Shown in pieces: positions 8,594 through 15,955 of a stretch of DNA of 23,107 bases. Origin of the DNA: Paludibacter sp. UBA6032 (lineage in GTDB: Bacteria; Bacteroidota; Bacteroidia; Bacteroidales; Paludibacteraceae); the NCBI GenBank assembly GCA_002427885.1, contig DIZI01000040.1, positions 1 through 23,107 on the forward strand, given 5' to 3'. The notes under the pieces are model-generated. The model did not search any database, was not told the DNA's origin, and saw only the letters and a list, made by a program, of their open reading frames with translations. A program made the translations under genes and the position numbers. Each line of letters opens with the position of its first letter. The first letter of the stretch is position 1.

Positions 8594-8634
8594 GAACCAA
8601 GAGTCAAGATTTAAAAATCTCTCAACTCTTGTTC
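8594..8634 (-). other. Intercistronic hairpin between dehydrogenase and aldo/keto reductase genes
   Basis: GAAC-c-AAGAGT (8594-8604) pairs with ACTCTTGTTC (8625-8634), a 10-bp stem with one bulged C. An inner AGATT/AATCT stem closes the loop after a small internal loop. No U-run follows in the sense direction, so it looks like a processing or stability element and not an intrinsic terminator. It ends about 23 bp before the preferred aldo/keto reductase start. Confidence 0.5.
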
Positions 8635-8659
8635 CAATTGTAAATGAATAAATTGTAAA

Positions 8660-9724
8660 TTACTTGATTTCTTCGTCAAAGACTACAGCCACTTTCCCGC
8701 ACTTCCCTTCAGCCATCAAAGCATAAGCTTCCGAGGCCTGATCAAGCGTAAAACGGTGGGTTACTAAATCTTCCGGATGAATTCCCCAGCGAACAATGCG
8801 TTCAACCAGTTCTTCCATTTTCCAGATGGAAGTTACCCATGAGCCATAAATAGTTTTTTGATCATGAATGATGTCCGGACTTGGATTAAATTCCACGGTT
8901 CCACCTTCGCCAATCATCACCATTTTGCCCCATTGACGGGTGGCGCGGATACACAATTGGCGTCCTAAGGTATGACCTGAACAATCAACTGTCTTTTCAA
9001 ATCCTTTACCATTAGTAGTTTCTGCCAATACTTTCTCCAAGGTATCGGGACCTGAAACATAAACTTCGTCAGCCAAGCCAAGATTTTTGGCAATATCGCA
9101 ACGCTCTTTTACTGTATCAACACCGATTAGTCGTTGTGCTCCCATTGATTTTGCAAGCATCAACGCCGCTAAACCAACCGGTCCCAAACCTGTAACTAAT
9201 ACAGCATCGTTTCCGCTGATTCCGATTTTCTCCAACCCCTCGTAAACAGTACCGAAACCGCAAGCCACTTGTGCTCCGTCAGTATAAGTCAACTCATCCG
9301 GCAATAAAACCAGGTCTTTTTCTTCGGCTATCATATATTCACTCATGCCGCCATCACGTTGCCATCCGTAAGCAGCACGCGATTCGCTTGTGCATGAAAT
9401 CATATAACCACGACGGCAATCGTTGCAACATCCGCAACCCGAAATATGATAAACAACTACGCGGTCGCCTTTTTTAAAACGTTTCATCCCCGGACCGCAA
9501 GCAATAATTTGACCTGCAGGTTCATGTCCTGCAATTTTGTTTTGATAACCTTCAGGCCCTTTACCCAAATGTTCGCGATAAATGGCACGAATATCACTAC
9601 CACAAATGGTTGAAGATTTTACTTTCAACAGAACTTCTCCATGTCCGGGTGTTGGAAATTCTATATCCTTGAATATGACTGTGCTGTTTCCAGGTAAAAA
9701 TGCACCTTTTGATTTGATTGGCAT
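8660..9724 (-). CDS. Zinc-dependent alcohol/polyol dehydrogenase (MDR family)
   Basis: This 354-residue cytoplasmic medium-chain dehydrogenase/reductase resembles the sorbitol/threonine dehydrogenase group. Catalytic zinc ligands are visible: C41 in TICGSDIR and H67-E68 in AGHEPAG. The structural zinc cluster is complete (C97, C100, C103, C111 in the SGCGCCNDCRRGYMISC region). The Rossmann motif GLGPVG (179-184) and D203 at the end of the next strand predict NAD over NADP. It lies between fucU and the aldo/keto reductase, consistent with a role in fucose or fuculose metabolism or in redox handling of lactaldehyde/propanediol. The substrate cannot be assigned from sequence. It is not the iron-type lactaldehyde reductase FucO. 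Confidence 0.88.
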   Translation of the reverse strand: MPIKSKGAFLPGNSTVIFKDIEFPTPGHGEVLLKVKSSTICGSDIRAIYREHLGKGPEGYQNKIAGHEPAGQIIACGPGMKRFKKGDRVVVYHISGCGCCNDCRRGYMISCTSESRAAYGWQRDGGMSEYMIAEEKDLVLLPDELTYTDGAQVACGFGTVYEGLEKIGISGNDAVLVTGLGPVGLAALMLAKSMGAQRLIGVDTVKERCDIAKNLGLADEVYVSGPDTLEKVLAETTNGKGFEKTVDCSGHTLGRQLCIRATRQWGKMVMIGEGGTVEFNPSPDIIHDQKTIYGSWVTSIWKMEELVERIVRWGIHPEDLVTHRFTLDQASEAYALMAEGKCGKVAVVFDEEIK

Positions 9725-9765
9725 TGTTATTTAATTATTTAATTAGTTATTTGGTTGATTAGTTG

Positions 9766-9819
9766 ATTGGTTAATTAGAATTGAGATTGAGTAAACATTG
9801 CAAGATCCAATTAACCAAT
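9766..9819 (-). other. AT-rich inverted repeat between fucU and the dehydrogenase gene
   Basis: ATTGGTTAATT at 9766-9776 is an exact inverted match of AATTAACCAAT at 9809-9819, an 11-bp stem with a 32-nt loop. The segment just beside it (about 9731-9776) is an imperfect run of TTAATTA and GGTTGATTAG-like units. It occupies most of the 105-bp fucU-dehydrogenase gap. A partial attenuator or mRNA processing site is possible; low complexity also makes chance pairing easier. Confidence 0.35.
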
Positions 9820-9829
9820 TAACCTTTAA

Positions 9830-10261
9830 CTAAAAAGGAGTAACTCCTTTTTTCAAAAGGATATTTCCATATTTAGCGGTTTCCCCTGTCATTACAACGG
9901 CAAATGCAGATTTGGTTCTTTCGTAAAATGCAAAACGGTCAATTCTTTCGATATCAGGTGCATTCGGATTGGAAAGATGAATGCTTTTCAGGTACGATTC
10001 TTCTACTTTTGGATCAAGCGTATCGCCTGAAACAGCTGCCATCATGGCTAAGGGATGGGGCACATAAGCATCCAGTTCAAAAAGTGGTAGAATAGCTGCT
10101 AACAGTTCTGGAATGCGAAGTCCGTCAGCACGCAAAACACGACCGTTAAATGATTCTCCGGGGAAATGAGCATCGGCCAGAATAATTTCGTCGCCATGAC
10201 CCATACGTGCCAAAACTGCCAATAGTTCGGGACTTACTAAAGGTGAAATTCCTTTTAACAT
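9830..10261 (-). CDS. fucU: L-fucose mutarotase, RbsD/FucU family
   Basis: This 143-residue cytoplasmic enzyme interconverts alpha and beta anomers of L-fucose, speeding supply of the form used by the isomerase. The length matches E. coli FucU (140). Conserved blocks are strongly recognisable: ARMGHGDEIILADAHFP with H22, D24, D30 and H32; RADGLRIPELLAAILPLFELD; AAVSGDTLDP; RFAFYERTKSAFAVVMTGE; and the C-terminal AKYGNILLKKGVTP. It is the first gene of the probable fucU-dehydrogenase-reductase-GH29 transcript and has a candidate promoter at 10295-10328. Ribose pyranase RbsD is the nearest alternative, but the FucU-type C-terminus and the fuc context favour FucU. Confidence 0.96.
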   Translation of the reverse strand: MLKGISPLVSPELLAVLARMGHGDEIILADAHFPGESFNGRVLRADGLRIPELLAAILPLFELDAYVPHPLAMMAAVSGDTLDPKVEESYLKSIHLSNPNAPDIERIDRFAFYERTKSAFAVVMTGETAKYGNILLKKGVTPF

Positions 10262-10294
10262 AATAATGATTTTAATAAGTTGTTGATTTATTTA

Positions 10295-10328
10295 CAAATA
10301 TATTCTAGTGTGTAGAGTTTATAACAAA
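10295..10328 (-). promoter_or_regulatory. Candidate promoter of the fucU operon
   Basis: In the fucU direction, TTTG (antisense of 10325-10328) is followed after 22 bp by TATATTTG (antisense of 10295-10302). The -7 box is a perfect TAnnTTTG; the spacer is 1-2 bp longer than usual. Confidence 0.5.
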
Positions 10329-10330
10329 AG

Positions 10331-10343
10331 TACCACGCGTGTG
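10331..10343 (-). promoter_or_regulatory. Candidate LacI-family operator upstream of fucU
   Basis: The plus strand holds the palindrome CACGCGTG within CCACGCGTGTGAA, just upstream of the -35-like box of fucU. It shares the pattern CAnnCGTGTGnAA with the site at 11388-11400 in front of the LacI-family gene. These are the only close matches to that pattern I noticed in the intergenic regions. Binding is inferred. Confidence 0.45.
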
Positions 10344-10364
10344 AAAGAGTATGTAAAAAAATAT

Positions 10365-11375
10365 TCAGCATGATTCCCGATATTCAATTGTTGCATTTAC
10401 CACTTTGGTATATTCCTCACCAATTGCAATTTCTTTGTTTATCATTTTTTCTAATAAATCAAATGATAAAGCTGCAATTTCATTTTCCGGTTGCATTATA
10501 GTTGTTAGTTGAGGCTGCATTATTGTTGCGCTCAACGGATCTCCAAAAGCAATTAATGCCAGATCGTGGGGGATATTTAGCGACATTTCGCGGGCCTGAA
10601 CCACCAGCCCCAATGCTAACAGATTGGATGATGAAATGATTGCATCGGGCTTTTTAAGCCCAGACATTAGTTCAACTAAAATATGTTTCCCTATTTCTAC
10701 AGAAAAATCCTCATTGATAATTATTTGTTTTTTGAAAACCAATTGATGTTTTGTTATTGCATCTGAATATCCATTCTGTCTGTCATTGAAAACATTGATA
10801 TGAGCCGGACCGGTTAAATGTGCAATATTGCGATACCCCTTTTCAATTAAATATTCGGTTGCCTGAAAAGTAATTTCATAGTTGTTTACAAGTACTTTAG
10901 GCGTTATAATATCATTACTAACCCGATCGAAAAAAACTAGTGGAATGCCAAAAGTCTTGAGTAAATTAAAGTGTTTACTCTCAGTCGTGTTTTTTGATAT
11001 GGATACAATAACTCCAGCGTAATTTTGCTTAATAATGGTATTCACAATTCCAACTTCCTGCTCATAATTTTCATTGGATTGAAAAACCGAAATAATAAAT
11101 CCTTTTTTGTAAGCTAAGTTGGTCAGTTGACTGACGATGTCGGAAAAAAAGGAATGATTTATATTGGGAACAATCAGGGCGATTGTGTTATTTAAAGTTC
11201 CCCGTAATTGCACAGCATTCAAATTGGTTCGATATTCATGCTTTTGTGCGCAAGCCAACACCAGATCCCGGGTCGCTTCATTCACCCTCGGATCATTACG
11301 CAAAGCTCTGGAAACAGTAGAATGATGTACATTCAACTCTTTGGCAATATCTTTTATGGTGATTCTTTTCTGCAT
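10365..11375 (-). CDS. LacI/GalR-family transcriptional regulator
   Basis: This 336-residue DNA-binding regulator has an N-terminal LacI helix-turn-helix at 5-25 (ITIKDIAKELNVHHSTVSRAL) and a hinge region near 50-59 (TNLNAVQLRG). A periplasmic-binding-protein-like ligand domain follows (IALIVPNINHSFFSDIV, GVIVSISKN, NLLALGLVVQAREM, LALIAFGDP). The length is standard. It precedes fucU by 103 bp in the same orientation and follows the GH2 gene, so it probably controls the fucU operon, the glycosidase genes, or both. A good -7 box with an overlapping operator-like palindrome lies in front of it, suggesting autoregulation. The effector cannot be told from the sequence; a sugar from the target glycan is the natural guess. 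Confidence 0.9.
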   Translation of the reverse strand: MQKRITIKDIAKELNVHHSTVSRALRNDPRVNEATRDLVLACAQKHEYRTNLNAVQLRGTLNNTIALIVPNINHSFFSDIVSQLTNLAYKKGFIISVFQSNENYEQEVGIVNTIIKQNYAGVIVSISKNTTESKHFNLLKTFGIPLVFFDRVSNDIITPKVLVNNYEITFQATEYLIEKGYRNIAHLTGPAHINVFNDRQNGYSDAITKHQLVFKKQIIINEDFSVEIGKHILVELMSGLKKPDAIISSSNLLALGLVVQAREMSLNIPHDLALIAFGDPLSATIMQPQLTTIMQPENEIAALSFDLLEKMINKEIAIGEEYTKVVNATIEYRESC

Positions 11376-11387
11376 AAATTTCGAAAT

Positions 11388-11406
11388 ACAAACGTGTGCA
11401 AAGATA
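11388..11406 (-). promoter_or_regulatory. Promoter -7 box and overlapping operator of the LacI-family gene
   Basis: In the gene's direction TATCTTTG (antisense of 11399-11406) is a perfect TAnnTTTG box. It runs directly into CACACGTTTG (antisense of 11389-11398), palindromic at 8 of 10 positions with the central CG typical of LacI-family operators. A second CG-centred candidate, AAAACGTTCA, lies at 11481-11490. No clear -33 TTTG is seen at normal spacing. Confidence 0.5.
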
Positions 11407-11516
11407 AAAATAATTTTGATTCTGAATATAAATCAGGTTTATATTTTGCTTTATTTAAATGATTCTGATTTTTCTTAAACAAAACGTTCACATAAAAAAA
11501 ATCACAAATGTAACAC

Positions 11517-11538
11517 TTAATTCATATAAAGTCTAATA
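11517..11538. repeat. 22-bp direct repeat, intact copy
   Basis: The plus strand starts TTAATTCATATAAAG and ends TCTAATA. The same 22 bp occur at 6-23 plus 1347-1350 once the IS4 element is removed. Both copies are in the same orientation and bracket the fucU-to-fucI block. This copy lies 22 bp past the GH2 stop, in the 185-bp gap before the LacI-family gene. Confidence 0.8.
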
Positions 11539-11560
11539 TATATAATTTGATTAGTTTTTT

Positions 11561-14299
11561 TTATTCGCCAAACCGGAAATATAACCTACCGGTAAAAGTC
11601 TTGCCATTTGAAATATTTTTTTGCCCCTGAGGCCCTTCTTCTTCAGCTTTCGAGAATTTTGTGCCAATGGCACTGATCCCGTTTAGTATGGATATATTGC
11701 CCGAAGGGAAAGGTGGATTAACATCTCCTTTTGAGTAGATTGACTTTTCGGGTGTAAACAGATGCAAAAATAAGTCTTTTGAAGCAGATACAATGGTTAC
11801 CGGTAACTCTTTTGTCAGTAGTTTTACTGCGTAAAAATTGGAATAATACCCTTTAAATTCAGGATAATTCCAGGTTTGTCCGGTAATTGTATTGTTGTAT
11901 TCTTTGTCGTAAACACCAAACCGGGTTCCTTTCAAACGGTTTTTCCATACATGGTAAGGTCCGTTAGCCATCAACGTAGCACCTTTCACCTGGCTTTCGG
12001 GATACGAAAATGTAATTCCGGTAAAGTCAAATGCACCTCTTGGACTACAATCATAATCCAGTTGCAACCAACCTCCCTGAAGCATAGTCCACTTAGCATG
12101 GCAGATACTATCGTAAACCAGTTCAACCACATATCCATTAGGTGTCGCGTAATGCTTTAGTTTTTGGAAGGACGTTTTAAATCCGGCAAACACAGGCCCG
12201 TTATTGAACGCCAAAGTTTTACCGTTATTCTTCACCCCGGCAATTAACCCGGTTCTTTTATTGAATGTAACGATCATATTATCAGATTGCAAATCCAATA
12301 AACTATCCCGTTCGGTTACCACTACTTTGCTTTTGTTTTCCGAAACTATTTGCTTTGCCATTGCTGCGGGACTACTAATATTCCACGACCAGGTATTAAG
12401 CTGGCGATTGAAATTGTCGTTTGCAGTTATGTAAAGCACGTCAAATTCCTTCCAGTTTGCAGGTAAATTTAGTTTAAGAACACCACTATCGCCGGGCGCA
12501 AGGGTCGGAGATTCGATGACTCCGGTTTGTTTTTGTGAGTCCATGCTAGATAACTGCTTGAATTTTACCAACTCATAACTGAACTTACATGCGTTTAAAT
12601 TGGTGTATAAATAGCGATTTATAATACTCAAACTGCCAACAAAGCCGACCGGCAAAGTTGTTTGTTTAAAATGAACCGGTGACCAGATTTCTTTGATGGT
12701 GTAAAAGCTTCCTTCCTTTTCGTGATTTGGACCTAATATTCCATCAGGTGCCAAATTGCCCTGTGTGTCAATGGAATCATTCTTGTCTCTTCGTTCAATG
12801 CCTTCATCAGCAAACACCCAAAGAAAACCTCCTGCCGAAAGTGGTTTAGAAAGCATTAAATTCCAGTAATCATCCAAACCGGCCCCAAGCCCGCCATCGA
12901 ATAACCCATGTAAAAACTCGGTTGGGAAATAGATTAAATTGCCATTGGTTAGTGCATTATACACGTAATTGTATTTGGGATAATGTTTGGTGTCGGTGCC
13001 ATTTATCTTCGACCAAGGTTCAATAACCGTTCTGCCTTGTGGATCGTACAGCGCGTAATCTGAACGGACGTCTTTATTGAACCCGCCTTCATTTCCATTG
13101 TCCCACAAAACGATAGACGGATGGTTGACATCACGGATAACCGTTTCTTTTACTAACCGGCGGGCTGTTGGCGTGTCGTAGGATTTTTGCCATCCTGCCA
13201 GTTCATCCAGCACAAACATTCCCAGGGAGTCACATACATCCAGAAAATATTGGTCGGGAGGATAATGGCTCATGCGCACGGCATTCATGTTCATGTCTTT
13301 CATTAAGTTGACATCATCGATGGCCTGTAGTTTGCTGCTTGTGCGTCCGGTAGCGGGTGTAAAAGTATGCCTGCACACTCCGCGGAACATGACTTTTGTT
13401 CCGTTTACGTAGATTCCGTCTTTTAGCCGTACCTCCACGGTTCTAAATCCAAATTTCTGAGTCAGTTGATGGATGGTTTTCTTTCCTTTTTTTAGCGTTA
13501 CAACTACCTGATAACGGTTCGGATCTTCCGGATTCCAGAGTTTAGGATCCGTAATGGTGCCTTTAAGGGTATATTTTGCTGAATCTCCTTTGGAGTTTGA
13601 GCTGATTAGCTCTCCAACATTTTTACCATCTAGTGTTTGAATTTGCGCTTCTAACAAAAGGTTTTTTGAATCATTTTGAATAAAGGCATCCAAGTGAAAC
13701 GAACCGTTGGCTTTGGCATATATTGCCACACGGTCAATAAATATTTCCGGTTGGGCTTCCAGGTAAACCGGCCGGAAGATTCCTCCAAAAACCCAATAAT
13801 CCGAAATTCGTTCAGCCCTGTTTACACTTGCATTGGCCGATTCTTTGCTGACATTTACTTCAAGCAAATTATCTCCTTGTAACCTGACCAATTTCGAAAT
13901 GTCATATTTGAACCGGTAAAATGCACCTTGATGAATCGGACCGGCTAATGTTCCGTTTATCTTTACTTCGGTATCGGTCATTGAACCTTCAAAAACAATA
14001 TACACCTTTTTGTTTTTCCACTGTTTTGGAACGGTGAATTTGTATTTATAAAATCCTTTTTCGTTGGCTGACAGGTTTATCTTCCCATACAAATAGGACC
14101 CAAATCCTTGTTGTTCCCATTGTGATGGAACCTGTATTGTGCTCCATTTATTACTGTTCATGCCGTTGGTACAATAGAAATCCCAGGTTACAGTATGGTC
14201 TTTATCAGCACCTGAAAGGTATTTAACTTCCGTTTGTTGTGCTTGCAGGTTGAATGCTATTACAAATAGAAAAAGGAAAAATCGTGTTTTTTTAGTCAT
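11561..14299 (-). CDS. Secreted GH2 glycoside hydrolase, beta-galactosidase-like
   Basis: This 912-residue exported enzyme begins with a signal peptide (about 1-21, FFLFLFVIAFNLQAQ). It has the GH2 order: a sugar-binding jelly roll at about 30-185 (WEQQGFGSYLYGKINL, NRAERISDYWVFGGIFRPVYLEA), an immunoglobulin-like domain at about 186-287 (KLWNPEDPNRYQVVVTL, GFRTVEV), then the TIM barrel. Active-site features are R342 and H345 in NAVRMSHYPPD, the acid/base E404 in LWDNGNEGG, and E461 in YFPTEFLHG as the likely nucleophile. A C-terminal part of about 300 residues resembles the beta-galactosidase small-chain region. Substrate could be a beta-galactoside or a related beta-linked sugar. The ATG lies 9 bp after the GH29 stop, so both share a transcript. 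Confidence 0.88.
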   Translation of the reverse strand: MTKKTRFFLFLFVIAFNLQAQQTEVKYLSGADKDHTVTWDFYCTNGMNSNKWSTIQVPSQWEQQGFGSYLYGKINLSANEKGFYKYKFTVPKQWKNKKVYIVFEGSMTDTEVKINGTLAGPIHQGAFYRFKYDISKLVRLQGDNLLEVNVSKESANASVNRAERISDYWVFGGIFRPVYLEAQPEIFIDRVAIYAKANGSFHLDAFIQNDSKNLLLEAQIQTLDGKNVGELISSNSKGDSAKYTLKGTITDPKLWNPEDPNRYQVVVTLKKGKKTIHQLTQKFGFRTVEVRLKDGIYVNGTKVMFRGVCRHTFTPATGRTSSKLQAIDDVNLMKDMNMNAVRMSHYPPDQYFLDVCDSLGMFVLDELAGWQKSYDTPTARRLVKETVIRDVNHPSIVLWDNGNEGGFNKDVRSDYALYDPQGRTVIEPWSKINGTDTKHYPKYNYVYNALTNGNLIYFPTEFLHGLFDGGLGAGLDDYWNLMLSKPLSAGGFLWVFADEGIERRDKNDSIDTQGNLAPDGILGPNHEKEGSFYTIKEIWSPVHFKQTTLPVGFVGSLSIINRYLYTNLNACKFSYELVKFKQLSSMDSQKQTGVIESPTLAPGDSGVLKLNLPANWKEFDVLYITANDNFNRQLNTWSWNISSPAAMAKQIVSENKSKVVVTERDSLLDLQSDNMIVTFNKRTGLIAGVKNNGKTLAFNNGPVFAGFKTSFQKLKHYATPNGYVVELVYDSICHAKWTMLQGGWLQLDYDCSPRGAFDFTGITFSYPESQVKGATLMANGPYHVWKNRLKGTRFGVYDKEYNNTITGQTWNYPEFKGYYSNFYAVKLLTKELPVTIVSASKDLFLHLFTPEKSIYSKGDVNPPFPSGNISILNGISAIGTKFSKAEEEGPQGQKNISNGKTFTGRLYFRFGE

Positions 14300-14308
14300 A
14301 ATATTGTA

Positions 14309-15826
14309 TTAAAGTGTAATTCCTTCAATTTTGAATGTATAAGCGAAATCACATGGTTTCTCTTTTGGGAATGTTATTTTCAAACCTTCTGAATCCTGGC
14401 TAAATGCAATATTTCCGTTGCTTCCTAGCAGGCTGACTTTCTTGACTTTCCCTGCACTTTCCGGTAAAAGCGTAATTACAACCGGTTCTTCCGACCATTT
14501 AATTGCTATTGCATACAGATTTCCTGCTTTAGTAGTAAACCGGAATTGACCTTCGCTTTCATTTTTCCAGGCTCGTGTTCCATAAATGCCGTCGCCGTTC
14601 ACGCTTAGCCATTTGCCGACACCTAACAAAATCTGTTTTTGCTCTTCGGGAATGGTTCCGTCACTTTTCGGAGAAATATTGAGCATATAATTTCCATTCC
14701 GACAAACGTTTTCAATCAGTTTCCGGACAATAGAAGCTGCATTTGTCAGTTTCATGCCTTCCACGTAACCGAACTTTTCACCAATCGGGTCATCAACCTG
14801 CCAGTAATAGTTGGTTTTTTCTTTTGGTGCGCGTCCTTGTCGTTCGAAATCGCGGATACTTCCGGCCAGATAGGCGTCGCTTTTGGTGCTAATGGAAACC
14901 GCTTTACCCCAAGAATCAGCCCGGTTGTAATAATAAGCGGCAAAACGTAATTTTATTGAATCCAGATTTCGACTGTTCACGCCATTGTCGAACCAGAAAA
15001 TATCCGGTTTGTATTTGTCCACCAATTCCTGACAACGAGCCAGCCATTCTTCTAAAAATGCTTTGCTTTGAGGAGCTACCGATTGATCTTCTATCACTTC
15101 TTCGCCCGGTTTTACTTCCTTTCGGATAGGTGGAAGTTGTGGTGGTCCGTAAAAATCGGCATATTTCGGGTCGAACAAATCTGTTTTTACGTCTAGTTTT
15201 GGGTACATAAAATCCCAGTTTTCCATTCGGTGATTTGATAGACCGAATTTCAATCCTTGTTTTCGTACAGCCGTTCCCAATTCTCCAATAAAATCGATAT
15301 GCGGTCCCATGTTTTTAGAATTCCATCGGGTAAGTTTGCTGTCGTACATAGCAAAACCATCGTGATGCTCGGCTGTCGGAACAACATATTTTGCTCCCGA
15401 TTTCTCAAATAAATCCGCCCATTCATCTGCATTGAATTTATCCATTTTCAGTAATGGAATCAAGTTTTTATATCCAAAAGAGTCTACCGGACCGAAATGT
15501 TCTACGTGCCATTTTTGAACACCAGCATTACTGTACATGTGGCGAGGATACCATTCACTGGCATGTGCTGCCACCGTGTAAACGCCGTAATGAATGAAAA
15601 TGCCGAACTTTCCATCCACAAACCATTCAGGTATTTTATAGTTTTGTTCGATTGATTTCCAGGTGGCTTTGTATGGCCCTTTGGGAATGTCAGCGGCTTT
15701 TCCGTTTGGTAATTTAATAGTAACCCGTGGAAGATTAGGTCGGTTTTCGGTAACTTTTTCTTGTGCAAACAAAGACGCTTGGAACAGAATAATTAAACTA
15801 AGTAAGATCAATTTGGATTTATTCAT
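14309..15826 (-). CDS. Secreted GH29 alpha-L-fucosidase (second copy)
   Basis: This 505-residue exported retaining fucosidase has a signal peptide at about 1-22 (LILLSLIILFQASLFAQ). Catalytic barrel blocks are KFGIFIHYGVYTVAAHASEWY (73-93), EHHDGFAMYDSKLTRWNSKNMGP (153-175), GLSNHRMENWDF and KPDIFWFDNG, with D280 as the expected nucleophile. NGNYMLNISPKSDGTIPEEQ near 375 is typical of GH29, and a beta domain ends the protein. It has the canonical HHDGF and WFD motifs that the other GH29 (6030-7556) lacks, so the two belong to different subgroups and probably hit different fucosyl linkages. An insertion rich in P, E and K (about 229-255) is unusual. It heads the GH29-GH2 pair. Confidence 0.92.
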   Translation of the reverse strand: MNKSKLILLSLIILFQASLFAQEKVTENRPNLPRVTIKLPNGKAADIPKGPYKATWKSIEQNYKIPEWFVDGKFGIFIHYGVYTVAAHASEWYPRHMYSNAGVQKWHVEHFGPVDSFGYKNLIPLLKMDKFNADEWADLFEKSGAKYVVPTAEHHDGFAMYDSKLTRWNSKNMGPHIDFIGELGTAVRKQGLKFGLSNHRMENWDFMYPKLDVKTDLFDPKYADFYGPPQLPPIRKEVKPGEEVIEDQSVAPQSKAFLEEWLARCQELVDKYKPDIFWFDNGVNSRNLDSIKLRFAAYYYNRADSWGKAVSISTKSDAYLAGSIRDFERQGRAPKEKTNYYWQVDDPIGEKFGYVEGMKLTNAASIVRKLIENVCRNGNYMLNISPKSDGTIPEEQKQILLGVGKWLSVNGDGIYGTRAWKNESEGQFRFTTKAGNLYAIAIKWSEEPVVITLLPESAGKVKKVSLLGSNGNIAFSQDSEGLKITFPKEKPCDFAYTFKIEGITL

Positions 15827-15869
15827 TTTCTTGTATTAGTGAAAGTTAGAAAACTTATTTTTTAGACTA

Positions 15870-15912
15870 CAAATCTAAAACAAATCTATGTAAACAGTAA
15901 TGGATTTATGTA
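15870..15912 (-). promoter_or_regulatory. Candidate promoter and direct-repeat site upstream of the second GH29
   Basis: In the gene's direction two -7-like boxes TAGATTTG (antisense of 15870-15877 and 15881-15888) lie 44-62 bp before the ATG. Overlapping them, the 9-mer ATYTATGTA occurs twice on the plus strand (15884-15892 and 15904-15912), exactly 20 bp apart. That spacing suits a dimeric regulator on one DNA face. No -33 TTTG is evident. Confidence 0.4.
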
Positions 15913-15955
15913 CAATGGTATAGATTAAAATACGCTAAAAAGAATTTTAGTATTT

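Noticed and set aside
9725..9829. Short AT-rich repeats as a CRISPR-like array
   Set aside because: Units are 7-10 bp, irregular and without unique spacers; this is low-complexity intergenic DNA.
10355..10372. Possible third FucR site (TTCAGCATG) near the LacI-family gene end
   Set aside because: Only a single half-unit with no second copy at 10-bp spacing.
11540..11560. T-run just past the GH2 stop as a terminator
   Set aside because: The run is T on the plus strand but A in the sense direction of the GH2 transcript, and no stable stem precedes it.
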